Shown here: positions 1 to 11,037 of the stretch, piece by piece
Layout: every line of letters starts with the position of its first letter
Position numbering within the stretch: the stretch's first letter is position 1
Source: Scolanthus callimorphus
Lineage: Eukaryota; Cnidaria; Anthozoa; Actiniaria; Edwardsiidae
Length of the DNA: 64,000 nucleotides
Direction of reading: 5' to 3'
Assembly (NCBI GenBank): GCA_033964015.1
Contig: CM066925.1
Location: 2,493,199-2,557,198, forward strand
Notes under the pieces: generated by a model
Database searches by the model: none
Told to the model about the DNA's origin: nothing
The model's input: the letters and a program-made list of their open reading frames with translations, nothing else
Program-made: the position numbers and the translations under genes

Positions 1-352
1 ACTAAAAAAGACATAGGGCTAGTTTGTTCAGTTCTAGATTTTTTCTGTCTTCACTAAAAGCATAAATCCAGGGGGGTGAGATTGGAAACTTTGTGCTCAG
101 GATGTGAGAAGTGTCAAATTGGGAAGAATATGCATTGGTCACTGGGTCAGCCTTAATCAAATTTCCATAAAGTATATACACTCTTAAGACATAGTGTGCT
201 CTCACAGAAACAACAAAATGAGTGTTTGTTTGAATCAGTTGTCTTAAAATGATGTCAATTAAACCCTTTTTTGGCATTGCAAACACAAACAATCCCTTCA
301 ATCTCGTTTGATCCCAATTTCCTGCTAGCAGTTAATCTTAAAATCAATAGTT
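1..352. other. no supported gene
   Basis: AT-rich sequence. A minus-strand frame is open from about 301 to the left edge (about 99 codons), but it has no recognisable motif and is rich in aromatic and hydrophobic residues, as expected of chance translation. It could be part of an exon cut by the window edge; nothing supports that. Confidence 0.3.
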
Positions 353-939
353 TCAAAACACTTCAAACACACCTAGAGTACCCACTGGCGAGGATAACAA
401 CTTCTTAAAAAAAACATGCTCAAAAGTGAATGTCATTCTACTGCTCCTGAGCAGCTTTCTCCTGAAGAAATTCCAATGCCTCATTGCAGCTTCTCCTCCT
501 CTTATCTGTCTTCTCCCTCTCCTCGCCTTTTCTTTGTTTGTCTGCCCCATTGTTTCTAGGGCTTGCAGCCTTATATCTTCTCCTTTGGCTTTCTCATCTT
601 TCTTTTTCTCTTCCTGCATCACACTTGCATCTCTTTCTCTCTCTACTATATCTTCTAGAAGCTGTTCCAACTCATCCTGCTCTTCTGGTGAAAAACCAGA
701 TGCACCTAGCTCTTCCTTTTCTTTTGTTTTAAAGTCAGACAGCAGATTGGTAAACCTTTCTCTCACAGCCCTTTGAGACAAGTTAGGTTTAAAGTGCATA
801 GTGGTAGATTTCTTTAAGGTACTAGCAATGGCAGTCCACTGTGACCCTGCTTTATTGGTTCCTTTTTTTTTTCTTTATAAGCGCCTGCTGCTAAAACCTC
901 GCGGCAAAGCAACACATCATGCTCTTTTGTCCAGCGCAT
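353..939 (-). pseudogene. Myb/SANT-like DNA-binding protein, frameshifted
   Basis: Read on the minus strand from the ATG at 939, the frame begins MRWTKEHDVLLCREVL, a Trp-containing first helix typical of Myb/SANT-like domains. It continues as SQWTAIAS and then NLSQRAVRERFTNLL, the second and third helices. The two parts are in different frames. They meet at a run of ten A (minus strand, about 871-880), so one base has been gained or lost there, or the run is a sequencing error. The C-terminal part has the acidic helix SGFSPEEQDELEQLLEDI and a Lys/Glu-rich coiled segment. Proteins of this build (about 190-250 aa, SANT-like domain plus acidic helix) are frequent in cnidarian genomes and many are transposon accessory proteins. 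That family assignment is from general knowledge and inference. It lies downstream of the first exon at 1712-1752 on the same strand, so it may sit inside that gene's intron. Confidence 0.6.
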
Positions 940-1711
940 CGCCTTGCTGTGAAAATGAAGAACAAGACATGGAAGGCAGTGAATAGTATTTCATGAATTG
1001 TTTTTTAAAGGAGGTGATTGTGAGATTTTAAAATCAGAAACTGCAATTCTTTGCTGAATTTTGCATAAATAAATTTGGAATGTTGGTTTTGAATACCGTA
1101 AACTAAAATAAAATGAAACTATAAGCTGCAAATTATTTTTTCTAACCACTAACTATTCTTCATTTTGGTCAATAGTCAGTATTTAAGCTTAAAGACGTGT
1201 TTTCCCTGTAAAAAATACAGCGCAGTGAGCTATTTTATAGCACTTTCTGTTAAACATTTGCTGTTTCTTCTGTTACATAATTATTACGCTGTTTTTCTTT
1301 TTAGCTACAACTGGAAGTTTGCTTTCTAGTAAGCTTAATTTAATATTAGCGTCACAAATTAATTTATAAGGGAAAGCAAATGCATTTGTATTGGTGCAAT
1401 ATGGTGCAATCTCGCATATGTATGGCATGTAATAAATGAAAATAAATGCTAGGATGGGTTTACTGGCTTAATTATGTTAACTTCAGCCTGAAAACCTTTT
1501 CTGATGCCGTGTTGGGACTTCAAGAACTCCAGTTGGAAGTTCTTGCTCTGCTAAAATACAAAACTCGACGAGCTATCATTTTACCGGAAAATCATCTACA
1601 CTTAGACATGTTTTTATGAAGAGTTTTCTAAAATACCACTGCCTTGAAAGCGCTCCCAATACTAGTAAACAGTATCCCCTAAAGAATCTACAAAATCGCT
1701 TCAATACTTAC
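940..1711. other. non-coding, probable intron
   Basis: AT-rich stretch with no convincing exon on either strand. It lies directly after the splice donor at 1711 (minus strand), so it probably belongs to the first long intron of the minus-strand gene whose start codon is at 1752. Confidence 0.35.
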
Positions 1712-1752
1712 TTCGCTTTCTCGGCCTCCTGGTCGGCCTTCTTGTCGGCCAT
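1712..1752 (-). CDS. first coding exon of an unidentified minus-strand gene
   Basis: The exon reads MADKKADQEAEKAK, a short charged helix-like N-terminus, and ends after two bases of the next codon at a consensus donor GTAAGT (1711-1706). Its 5' side has a clean acceptor, a T-rich tract ending GTAG at 1774-1777, with 21 untranslated bases before the ATG. Upstream is a matching donor GTGAGT at 1933-1928, which makes a 160-bp intron and a 5' untranslated exon ending at 1934. Acceptor, start codon and donor in a 62-bp exon make a real gene start likely. Downstream coding exons were not found and may lie beyond the left edge. The product cannot be named; this is one of the better candidates for a host gene in the window. 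Confidence 0.5.
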
Positions 1753-1933
1753 CTTGAGTGTTTGTACGAAAAGCTACAAAAAATGACGGAAACAAATCAC
1801 AAATTATACGCCAAAATATAGCGTAAATCATAAATCAAACTGAAAAAAAAGGGCAATGATATCCCGATAAACTCATACATTCAAATAATACAAAAGTTTC
1901 TAAAACTGCCAAAAATGAATGATTTTTACTCAC

Positions 1934-2070
1934 GTAGTCAGCACTACGGCACTTGCGGTGTTTTGGCGTTGTAGAAAGCAACTCTACGGCGGGAAGGTTG
2001 AGGTAGAACGTGTGCGGTGACGTCACCGGAAGTAAATTTCCATCCAATCGCCGTAGTAGAGATCTGCCGT
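1934..2070 (-). other. 5' untranslated exon and likely promoter region
   Basis: Minus-strand sequence ending at the GTGAGT donor 1933-1928. It contains a TGACGTCA-type CRE-like core (about 2016-2023), common near cnidarian and other animal start sites. The upstream limit is not visible. The exon overlaps the end of the degraded LINE fragment at 2080-2320, so the old retroelement lies at or just beyond the promoter. Confidence 0.35.
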
Positions 2071-2079
2071 ACCGAATCT

Positions 2080-2320
2080 TAAAGTCGCTATTAGACACAT
2101 CATCTGACGATAGGGGAGTCAGAGATGTTGTTAGACCCACGAAGTAGTCGTTTCTGTCCTCACACAGGGGTCCCACAGGGTCCGGCAGATCCCAATCCAC
2201 CAGCTGATTGAACCACTGGCCCTCAGACGAGCTCGCACCTGACAGACCTTTAATTTCCTTCCACCAGCGACTAGTATTGGTTTGCCGTAAGGACTGGACA
2301 TTGGTCCTACTATTGAAAAA
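2080..2320 (-). mobile_element. non-LTR retrotransposon fragment (between EN and RT)
   Basis: Minus-strand translation gives RWWKEIKGLSG, then EGQWFNQL, then DYFVGLTTSLTPLS. These align position by position with RWWNEVKGISG, EGEWYRQL and EFFVGLTSSFIPLS in the complete LINE at 11038-14147 of this window. The fragment covers only the linker between endonuclease and reverse transcriptase. It then runs out of similarity near 2080, where the 5' untranslated exon of the minus-strand gene begins. It is a dead relic of the same family. Confidence 0.7.
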
Positions 2321-2405
2321 GGTGGTGGTTTACTAGATATTGTAAGGTAACATCAATATGTTCTTTTATATGTAGTATATTACCACCTGAATAGATAAAT
2401 TTCCA

Positions 2406-2894
2406 TAATTCAATTCTATGTAGTCACTTAATTCCTTCTTTATCTGCAATGCAGTTTCCAAAAACTGAAGCAGCTGACCTTGAGTAGTAGAAAGCTTGTG
2501 AAGAATCCATAGTAGCTAAATCCTACTTGAGGAAAAATAATATTGTGTCATTTACTGCTCTCACGTGAGCAGGTCTGCTACTTCAGTCATAAACTGTTAT
2601 CGCCAGCTTGAATCAGGGGGCAAAACACAGGGCCCTCATTTTTACATCATAATTCAATTATATGTACTCACTTAATTCCTTCTTTATCTGCAATGTGGTT
2701 TCCAAAAACTGAAGCAGCTGACCTTGACTAGTAGAAAGCTTGTGAAGAATCCATAGTAGCTAAATCCTACTTGAGGAAAACTAATATATTGTGTCATTTA
2801 CTTCTCTAAGGTGAGCAGGTCTGCTATTTCAGTCATAAACTGTTATCGCCAGCTTGAAACAGGGGGCGAAACACAGGGCCCTCATTTTTACATC
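2406..2894. repeat. two tandem 244-bp copies carrying an exon-like segment
   Basis: 2406-2649 and 2650-2894 are direct tandem copies with a few substitutions, offset 244 bp. On the minus strand each holds an open segment containing LLQFLETALQIKKEL behind an acceptor-like TTTAG. In the left copy it runs on through LSDYIELNYG to a GTGGTA donor near 2392. In the right copy a GTGAGT appears just after KKEL, which would shorten the exon. This looks like a duplicated small exon with flanking intron. No protein family was recognised. Confidence 0.5.
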
Positions 2895-3410
2895 AGTAAA
2901 ATTTTGTTTGACAGAATGTAACATGCTGCTATAAAGAAATTACATTGCCAAACTGCAATTCTTCTACAAGTATATCATAAAGTCTAACAAGTGAAAAAGC
3001 TGGTAGTCATCAGAGTTTGATCAGCTACTGAAAACATTTTACTGCTGACTTATTTTCATCTGCTAACAGTCATGGCAAAAAATGATGCATTTGTGTTCAA
3101 TAGATGTATTTGTTTAAAACAGAGAACAAAATATTTCATGTTTCTTATTAAGTTATGTTAACTTATTAAGTTAGGAGACAATGTAAACAAACAGAATTTA
3201 TGTCAAAATCAAACAAATCAACTTGCTTACAATACTGTCATGCCAGATATCCCCCCTCAAAACAGAGGCAGAGATGTGGAGATTTTTTCCATGACAGATA
3301 TAGTTGCCACAGTGAGGGTGAAATATCTAAACTAGGTGGTATTTTTAGTAATATTTTTTTTATTCAAGAAGGCTTTATGGGAATTTCTTGATATGCTATG
3401 TAATATGTAA
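2895..3410. other. no supported gene
   Basis: AT-rich sequence with no motif-bearing frame, splice-bounded exon or obvious repeat. A 63-codon plus-strand frame at 3200-3391 has no supporting signal. Confidence 0.3.
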
Positions 3411-3800
3411 TTTTTATAGCGCTGCTTCTTACTATAAATCCAGCAGCGCTTTACAACTTAATATATGTTTACAATAAATGGATACAATTCAATCAATAAC
3501 TGCTCATAAAAATAAATAGTAAAAAAGTAAAAAAGTAAAAAAAAAACGTAAAAAATTAAAAACATATCTTCTAATTACAAACAGTAAAAACGTTTAAAAA
3601 GATACGTTTTAACTTTAGATTTAAAGGAGGAAACTTCAGTGCAGCCCCTGATGTCGTCAGGGAGGGCATTCCATAATCTTGGTGCAGCATACGAGAATGC
3701 CGTGCAGCCATATGTTTTTAATGAGCACGAGGGCTGCATGACCCTGTCCCTTGTCGAATATCAAGGCCTTATTCAACAGTGCAGTTCTTGGTGTTTTTTT
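3411..3800. repeat. probable dispersed repeat
   Basis: Contains an A-rich stretch followed by a compact GC-richer block (about 3630-3770) with the phrase GGGAGGGCATTCCATAATC. Phrases of this kind recur in dispersed retroelement tails of many animals. No second copy is in the window, so the assignment is weak. Confidence 0.25.
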
Positions 3801-3959
3801 TTTTCAATCAATTTCTGACAATATTCTTGTGTCTAAATTACACTCCATGACCGAGCAGCGTGCACACATCTTATTCCAATCCCTATCTTCTGCTCAAACA
3901 TCAAGCAGTTCTTTCCAGCCATAATCATGTCTTGAAAAGTACGCTCGAAATTTGCAAGG

Positions 3960-4226
3960 AACTTACAGAGGAAGACAATAACAGGAGACATGGAGGCGAA
4001 CTTGCACACTAGTCGAACTCGTTTGTTGAAACTGAAGAGAATCTGTAAAGCAAATGTTTTGTTCCTCGACAACAACGTCCGCTAAAGCCTTTTCTTGCAA
4101 AATTTCTAATCTTTGGTAGGGTATGACGATTGAACTCAACATCCTTCCTTGCACTGCTGTGTTCGAACGTTTCAAAATCAACTCGATGGTATGCGTTTTT
4201 CCGTGGCCCGCGCTGGAGCTCCGCCA
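3960..4226 (-). other. candidate first exon, unknown product
   Basis: An ATGGCGGAG start at 4226 opens 72 codons ending at a TAG near 4008. An overlapping frame reaches a GTAAGT donor at about 3968-3963. The product resembles nothing recognised. ATGGCGGA starts mark three better-supported genes in this window, which is the only reason to list it. Confidence 0.2.
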
Positions 4227-4263
4227 TCAAGCTTTGTGCAACTACAAAGATATATGAAACCAA

Positions 4264-5590
4264 ACCCCGAGTGGAGGCTTGTAATGTGATGGGAGAGAGG
4301 TTGGATTAGGTTTAAAGAACAATAAATATGTTGACTTCTATTTGCCTCACAGCCTTTTTTATTTGCCTTTGTTATTCTTCAGTTTTCCTCAGTTTTATTC
4401 ACAAATTAGCCACAGATTTACTTATTTTAATAAACCTCCTACAATAGTATTTGAGAAGCCTTCAAGCCCTTCAGTCAAACGAAGCTTTGTTTTGGGGTGC
4501 ATTCAAGAAAGTTAACATCCAAACAAACATTTAAAGCTTGTATGCTAAAACGAGAAGGAATGATTATGAGTTCCCTTTAAACTTCGTTATCGTCTGTGCT
4601 AACCGAGATGGCTTCTCTAAACGCAAGTGTCGCTTCGCTGAGTGGAAGTCCCAAATGAAAACAGGACATCAAATTCTAAATATGACACAAACGCGGTAAC
4701 CCCGATCCTCTCCGCTAAACGTTTCCAGCCCCCAACAGCTGGGAAAAGAATAATTAGGTGTGGTTTCACCCCAAAAGAGCGCCACCCATATCTACGAACT
4801 TCCTTTTCAGATTACTAAGGATGTGCGGCTACCCATGTTTCAATTTAAAATAATACATAATATACTCTTTACTTTACAATGAATCCTTTTTATAGACAAA
4901 ATTCTAAATTCTGATAAATTTTATTTCTGTACTGAAATCAAAGATCTATACCATATGTTTGTCCAGGCACAAACACATAATTTGAATAATGACTTTCGCA
5001 TGCGCCGTGCTATCTCATGTGATCTCCCACCACCTTTGTCATGTTGCACAAAGATTCGGTTTCGAAGTTCAACAACCTGCGGAACGTTTTGAAGCTATCG
5101 TCTACGGAACTTGACTTGGTAATCCTCGCAAGTATCCAGGTCTTCACAAGATGAGAATGATGTGGAGAGAAGAGGGAAAAGACCCCTCGATGTAATTTTA
5201 TGTTCCAGTCAAAGAACATTTGAACGTTTCTCTCCATTTATGGATTAAGTTCCAGTGTATGCTTGAAAAGTGAAACAAAAAAAGAAGAAAGAAAAAGGAA
5301 TAAGTTCCAGTTTTTTTGTGCCTCCTTGAGAACTTTGAAGTTAAAATATAGAGGATAACGTCATACCAGGTCGTATCCCCGGAGACATGCGCGAGGAAGT
5401 CAACCTCCTGTCACATTCGGAAACAAAAAGCAGCGTGTGACAGCAATACAGCGAGGCGTGCGCAGCATCGGACAAACAAGCCGTGGGTTATTCCAAGTTT
5501 GAACTCCAGTGATTCCTTGGTAAACTTTTCCAAGCATGCTCCTCCATTCGGCCCACCTTTACACCAACAGCAATCATGTTCCATTTTGCT
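4264..5590. other. no supported gene
   Basis: Intergenic-looking sequence. Short open frames at 5010-5237 (minus) and around 4608 (an ATGGCTTCT start, 16 codons) have no domain or splice support. The large terminal-inverted-repeat element begins just after this stretch. Confidence 0.3.
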
Positions 5591-5818
5591 TTATAGTGCA
5601 GGAATTTGGTGAAAAATTGTTCATTTTGATGGAAAAAGCATGAAACTTGGCAGGGTGATAGAGCGTTCCATGCTGAGCAATTCTGGATGTGGACCCACCC
5701 TTGATAACGAATACTTCCAGTTTTCTAGCAGTGGAATTAATTATCCTTTAAACTGATAAAATGACGTGTTGCCTTTTGCCTACAGACACGGAATTTTGTA
5801 TCGTGACAGAGTATTTAA

Positions 5819-8816
5819 GAGCGTCCGTCTGTAAATATCACCTATAGGCTTCAGAATAGAAAAATTCAAAATCGCTCAAATTTGGTCAGAAGTTAGGTCA
5901 TAATGAACTATTCATACTGTCCAAGTTTCAGTTCGATCTGATAAATACAAAGCGGGAGCGAGGAAGTAACCATTTCGTCGAATAAATGAGTGATGTTTTC
6001 GTATTTTTCACCTACTTCGAAAGATGACCAAAAACTCTTCTTAATTGATTACCACGCCAAAAAATCAGTTAATATCCTTGTAGATAAGATAACAAGCTTC
6101 CGATTGAGTGGTTTTAGAACTCTTACCGATGAAAGATAAATATTTCAGCGATTTTTAAACATTTTTTCGTTTTTTCCTAAGGCCCAAACCGGAGGCTTAT
6201 ATCTCCGATGATATCTGGAATTGTCGAGCTATGAAATATTGGCGAGGAAGAGCAATGTTTCTGCTTTTAATTTATAAAATAAAATTTTGTGGCAATCAAA
6301 ATCGCGAAGTTCTATGACGCGGAATTCAACCCCTGTTGAGCGCTAAAATAACGCTACGATATATGTACATACCTGGTCGCAAATCGGCAAAACCACGGTG
6401 AATAAACCCTTTCAGATTGCAAACACTGGTATTGTTTCATTCTGAGGCGATACAGGACGTCCAGGCATAATTATTCCAGCTTCTTCGAGCATTTTCCCTC
6501 AAGACACAAAGTAAACAGAGTATATCACCGACCGAACTGCTGGCTTTTCTGCACATTTTACGGAAATTGAGCCACTTTTAAAACCTTCCAAAGAAGAAAG
6601 AATACTTTTCTTACTTAGAGTTGAATTCCTGAGCTGACTTTCTATGGAAAATCAGGTAAACCAGCGCGATTCCCGCGTAGTAGTGAAGATCACTTCGCAT
6701 GTTTTGGTTCAACTGTCATTTCATGTGATATGTGATATTGCGTGACCACAAGAATCCCGACAGCCTCTCGAAAGCGCGCAGAAAAAAAAAATCAATGATG
6801 ATTTGATGGCAAATGGCAACAAGAGCTCTTGTGATGATAAATGATAATAATTATTTTTTCTTCTCCGCGTTCCAGGATTTTATTTAAGAAAAACAATGTA
6901 AATATATGCGGCAAATATAGACGAAGAACATTTTGTGGGAAGAACAATTTGAATGAAATTGCCCGACTGGTATGACAGGGCTAGTAATCAGCTACGATCG
7001 ATCCCTATGGCCGTCAGGTACAACCACATTTCTGATTGTTTCATTCTTAAACGTGACTAGAATTCCACCCCCTCCCCGCCCCGCGAAAAACAAGTCCACA
7101 TAGAAAGATATATGGACAGCATTTTATTGGCACCGCGTGTTCCTATCAATACATAAATCAATACATCACATGACTGAGAAATATCGCCGTCATGCTCTTG
7201 TCTCCTTTCCCTTCCTGCTCCGTATTTTTATTGTATTTATTTATTCATTTATTTTTGCACGACGTCAAAATTGGCGCCGCGATACCGGAAACCCCGAGTT
7301 TCCGGTATAAACAAACACTCTCTAACGCTTGCAAGCAGGAGAAACTGCGGTCAATACGGACAAATCAGCGGTTGGCTTGCTACATATTTTTTTCAGACGC
7401 TGAGACAAAGTCGCACGCTATTCAGAGTTGCCGATGTTTTTATTTGGGAGGGCGCAAGGGTGGATGAGTTTGAAAACAGATTTCGGGCCGAAAAAAAATC
7501 CTGCATGGAAAAACCCTGACATTACCCATATATCAGTGAAAACATAGTATACTAAAAAAGGTACAGTAATTAAAAATAATAATATTGCACATACCTTAAA
7601 CCCCCACCATATTCCCCTCCACAAAAGTCATGCGCATGTTGTCGTATAATAAACGCATTAAGAAAAATGCATTCATCCGATCGAGTTAGCTACAGGAACT
7701 AATGAAATGCTGGATAACCAATGAAATGCGGTCAACAAAAGGTGCTTTACTGCGACACTTGGCTAAATCTTATATTTCAAGATCAAGGTACTCTCGGATA
7801 CTTCCCTTAGAGGATGCGCGGCCCTTTTCGTGACCGTGCATTCGGGATTCTTGTTGTCACGCAATATCACATATCACATGACATGACACTTGGGGAGCCA
7901 GCATGCGAAGTGATCTTCACTACTACACGCGGGAATCGCGCTGCTTTACCTGATTTTCCATAGAAAGTCAGCTCAGGAATTCAACTCTAAGGAAGAAAAG
8001 TATTCTTTCTTCGTAGGAAGGTTTTAGAAGTGGCTCAATTTCCGTAAAATGTGCAGAAAAGTCAGCAGTTCGGTCGGTGATATACTCTGTTTACTTTGTG
8101 TCTTGACGGAAAATGCTCGAAGAAGCTGAATAATTATGCCTGGACGTCCTGTATCGCCTCACTAATGAAACAATACCAGTGTTTCCATCTGCAAGGGATT
8201 ATTCGCCGTGGTTTTGCCGATTTGCGAGCAGGTATGTACATTTATTTGTAGTTCGTGACCTCCAGTTCCTGGAAATCGTAGCGTTATTTTAGCGCTCAAC
8301 AGGGGTTGAATTCCGCGTCATAGAACTTCGCGATTTTGATTGCCACAAAATTTTATTTTATAAATTAAAAGCAGAAACATTGCTCTTCCTCGCCAATATT
8401 TCAAAGTTCGACAATTCCAGATATCATCGGAGATATAAGCCCCTGCTTGGGCCTTAGGAAAAAACGGAAAAATGTTTAAAAATCGCTGAAATATTTATCT
8501 TTCATCGGTAAGAGTTCTAAAACCACTCAATCAGAAGCTTGTTATCTTATCTACAAGGATATTAACTGATTTTTTGGCGTGGTAATCAATTTAGAAGAGA
8601 TTTTGGTCATCTTTCGAAGTAGGTAAAAAATACGAAAAAATCGCTCATTTATTCGATGAAATGGCTTACTTCTTCGCTCCCGCTTTGTATTTATCAGATC
8701 GAACTGAAACTTGGACAGTATGAATAGTTCATTATGACCTAACTTCTGACCAAATTTGAGCGATTTTGAATTTTTCCATTCTGAAGCCTATAGGTGATAT
8801 TTACAGACGGACGCTC
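5819..8816. mobile_element. nested 3 kb foldback element, TSD TTAA
   Basis: Begins GAGCGTCCGTCTG and ends with its inverse CAGACGGACGCTC. The arms 5819-6760 and 7842-8816 are inverted copies of about 0.95 kb with only scattered differences. TTAA stands on both sides (5815-5818 and 8817-8820). Removing element plus one TTAA restores the outer element's sequence GTATTTAATAC; the uninterrupted tandem relative is at 9111-9120. The 1.08 kb spacer encodes nothing recognised. TTAA duplications are known from piggyBac and Kolobok superfamilies; the ends lack the CCY start usual for piggyBac, so a Kolobok-type non-autonomous element is somewhat more likely (inference). Confidence 0.8.
6761..7841. other. 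spacer of the foldback element, no recognised gene
   Basis: Single-copy centre between the two long arms. Open frames at 7192-7467, 7271-7519 (plus) and 7418-7624 (minus) are short, overlap each other and contain no known motif. Confidence 0.35.
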
Positions 8817-8820
8817 TTAA

Positions 8821-9540
8821 TACGCTAGAATTCTACAATACGTAACACCCCCCTGATCATGTACTTCCAGAGTTCCAAGATGGAATTCATTATCAAATAA
8901 AATCAGTAACATAGGGCGGTGCCTTGAAGATACACGCATGAAAATTCGTGGTGAAAATGGACCATGGTGCAATGGGCAAATTCGCATGTAGACCCACGCC
9001 CTAACTCATGCACTTCCAGTTTTATCGAAGTGGAATTAATTATCCTTTAAACTTAACAATATGACGTGTTGGCTTTTGTCTTCAGACACGGAATTTTGTA
9101 TCGTGACAGAGTATTTAATACCCTACAATTCTACAATACGTGACACCCCCCTGATCATGTGCTTCCAGTTTACCAAGATGGGATGTATTATCGCATAAAA
9201 TCAGTAACAGAGGGCGTTGCCTCCAATATACACGCATGTAAATTCACGTGAAGATGGACCATGGTACAATGGGCAATTTTGCATGTATACCCACGCCCTG
9301 ACTCATGCACTTCCAGTTTTATCGAAGTCGAATTAACAAGTCTTTAAAGTGGTGTCAGGGTGAAATTCTGTATGTTAAGAGTGTATGCATTATTGCATGT
9401 TTTGCTATTCATGATCAAGACCCCCAGTCATATACTTACAGTATCATGGGGATGGAATAAATCACAGCATTATTGTAGCACAAAAATGGCAACATATAGA
9501 GACGCATAATATTTTTGCAACAACACTTGACCAAATAGAC
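8821..9540. repeat. inner part of the left TIR of the outer element
   Basis: Inverted match to 14582-15330. Contains tandem subterminal units with phrases such as ACTTCCAGTTTTATCGAAG at about 9009 and 9308, spaced about 299 bp, and the uninterrupted counterpart of the TTAA insertion site at 9111-9120. Confidence 0.7.
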
Positions 9541-10739
9541 TACCAAATAGTTCCATTGCTACTATTATGCTAGATACCGGCCTTGGTTGGGGTTGCTTTT
9601 TCCAAAAAAAAACATTATCTAATCCAATAGCTTGTATTCTACATTAGTATATACCAAATCAGTGAATAGTCATTTTCGCGCGCTCTGATTGGTTTCTGAA
9701 ATAGTAGATATCCAACATTAGTATATACCAGCTCGGCAACCTCCTAAGAACGACCAATTTGATTGGTTTAGAGTCTCGGGATCTGAGACATTATTTATCT
9801 CCGAAACAGTACATATTGTGTTTGCAAGCAAATTTCATGTAGAGGCGAAGAAATGTCAGTCAACAAAACTAAAGAAGCACCAAATTAGATTTCTTTGTCT
9901 CAAAATCGGTCTCTCTGGATTTAATATGTCTCACAAATCGTCTGAGCATTGTTTGTGAAAAACACGCTTGCACTGTGAAACCCGAGTTGAAAAACTTTAG
10001 CTGGCAAAGCATGAATGAAAATTCTTTTTAGGCATGTACTTTCCCTTTATTTTATTTAAGTATTTGACAAAAATCAAAATTATAATCTACAATATGTCGA
10101 GAAAATACAGTCGAAAGAGCTAATTTTCAAAGTACCTGAGGATGGTTTGTGTCTTGCAACGACTGATCGGCAGATTTCTTGTAGTTTTTTTGCGAGCGAA
10201 CTGTCCGCCACAAAAGAGACTTCTGTTAGTAGTTAGTTCTTCTTCTTCTTGCCTGATGATAACCCCATAAAGCCTTTTCACAAGGTTTCGTGTAGCTGTT
10301 TTATCCTGCTAAATCGTTTTCCCCTCAAATATCCAGTGTTTAGGTGTTTGCTCTCTCCATTTTCCAGCAAACTACTTGTGCAACGAGTGGCTGCCGACAA
10401 ATAATTTTCATCTCGGAAACTTTTGGCGAATTGCTTACAAATGCTCTCCAATTTGCAGCTATATTCCTTCTTGAATTGAAATGATGCAATATATTGCTCG
10501 CTACATGTCCAAATTTGTTGAAAATCCCTTGAATTGTCCACTTTTTTCCGCAGCTTTTCGAAGTAAATGCTTGCAAACTTTCTAGAGCTGTCAAAATCGA
10601 CCAAAAACGTGCTTATGCAAATCATCTATAAAGTTTGCGTGAGTTTTGTCACGCACGTAGTTTTAAAACGCAAACACAACTTTTCTTATTGTTTTCCGAC
10701 TGAAAATTCGGCAGGTTGCCTTGCTGGTATATACTAAAA
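9541..10739. other. interior of the outer element, mostly non-coding
   Basis: Holds phrases repeated within the element (TAGTATATACCA, CTGATTGGTTT). A minus-strand frame at 10278-10625 (115 codons, with an overlapping 84-codon frame) shows no recognised domain. It could be the remnant of a transposon gene or chance. No promoter or splice sites decide the matter. Confidence 0.3.
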
Positions 10740-10852
10740 CACTTATTCTATTTCAATTTCGGTGGATAGTGGCTTTAGGAATATTTACCTCGAGCCTGCG
10801 GCTCTCGGTAAATATTCTGCCACTATCCACCTCAATTGAAATAGAATAAGTG
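10740..10852. repeat. 113-bp hairpin
   Basis: Arms of about 50 bases starting CACTTATTCTATTTCAATT and ending with its near inverse are separated by a short GC-rich loop. The core GGTGGATAGTGG occurs inverted. A related but degenerate form, ATCCACCACTATTCACCTCC, is at about 14249-14268, on the other side of the LINE, so the LINE probably inserted near or into this miniature repeat. Confidence 0.6.
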
Positions 10853-11037
10853 CTAACTATTTACTGTTTTGAGAAAACTCTCAAGCGCTTTGAACCTTAA
10901 ACCACCGTATTTTTACTGATTTGGTATTTACTAAAAAAGCTGTTTAATTACAGCGGCGTCGTAATGGCTGCCACGATATTTCGTAGCTCCGTGTTGTAGA
11001 GTTCTATACGTTCGTGGCGTCCGCTGTAATACGTAGT

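Noticed and set aside
426..776. Plus-strand Ser/Leu/Phe-rich open frames
   Set aside because: They are the antisense of the Lys/Glu-rich Myb/SANT-like ORF on the minus strand; the composition is what antisense of such codons gives.
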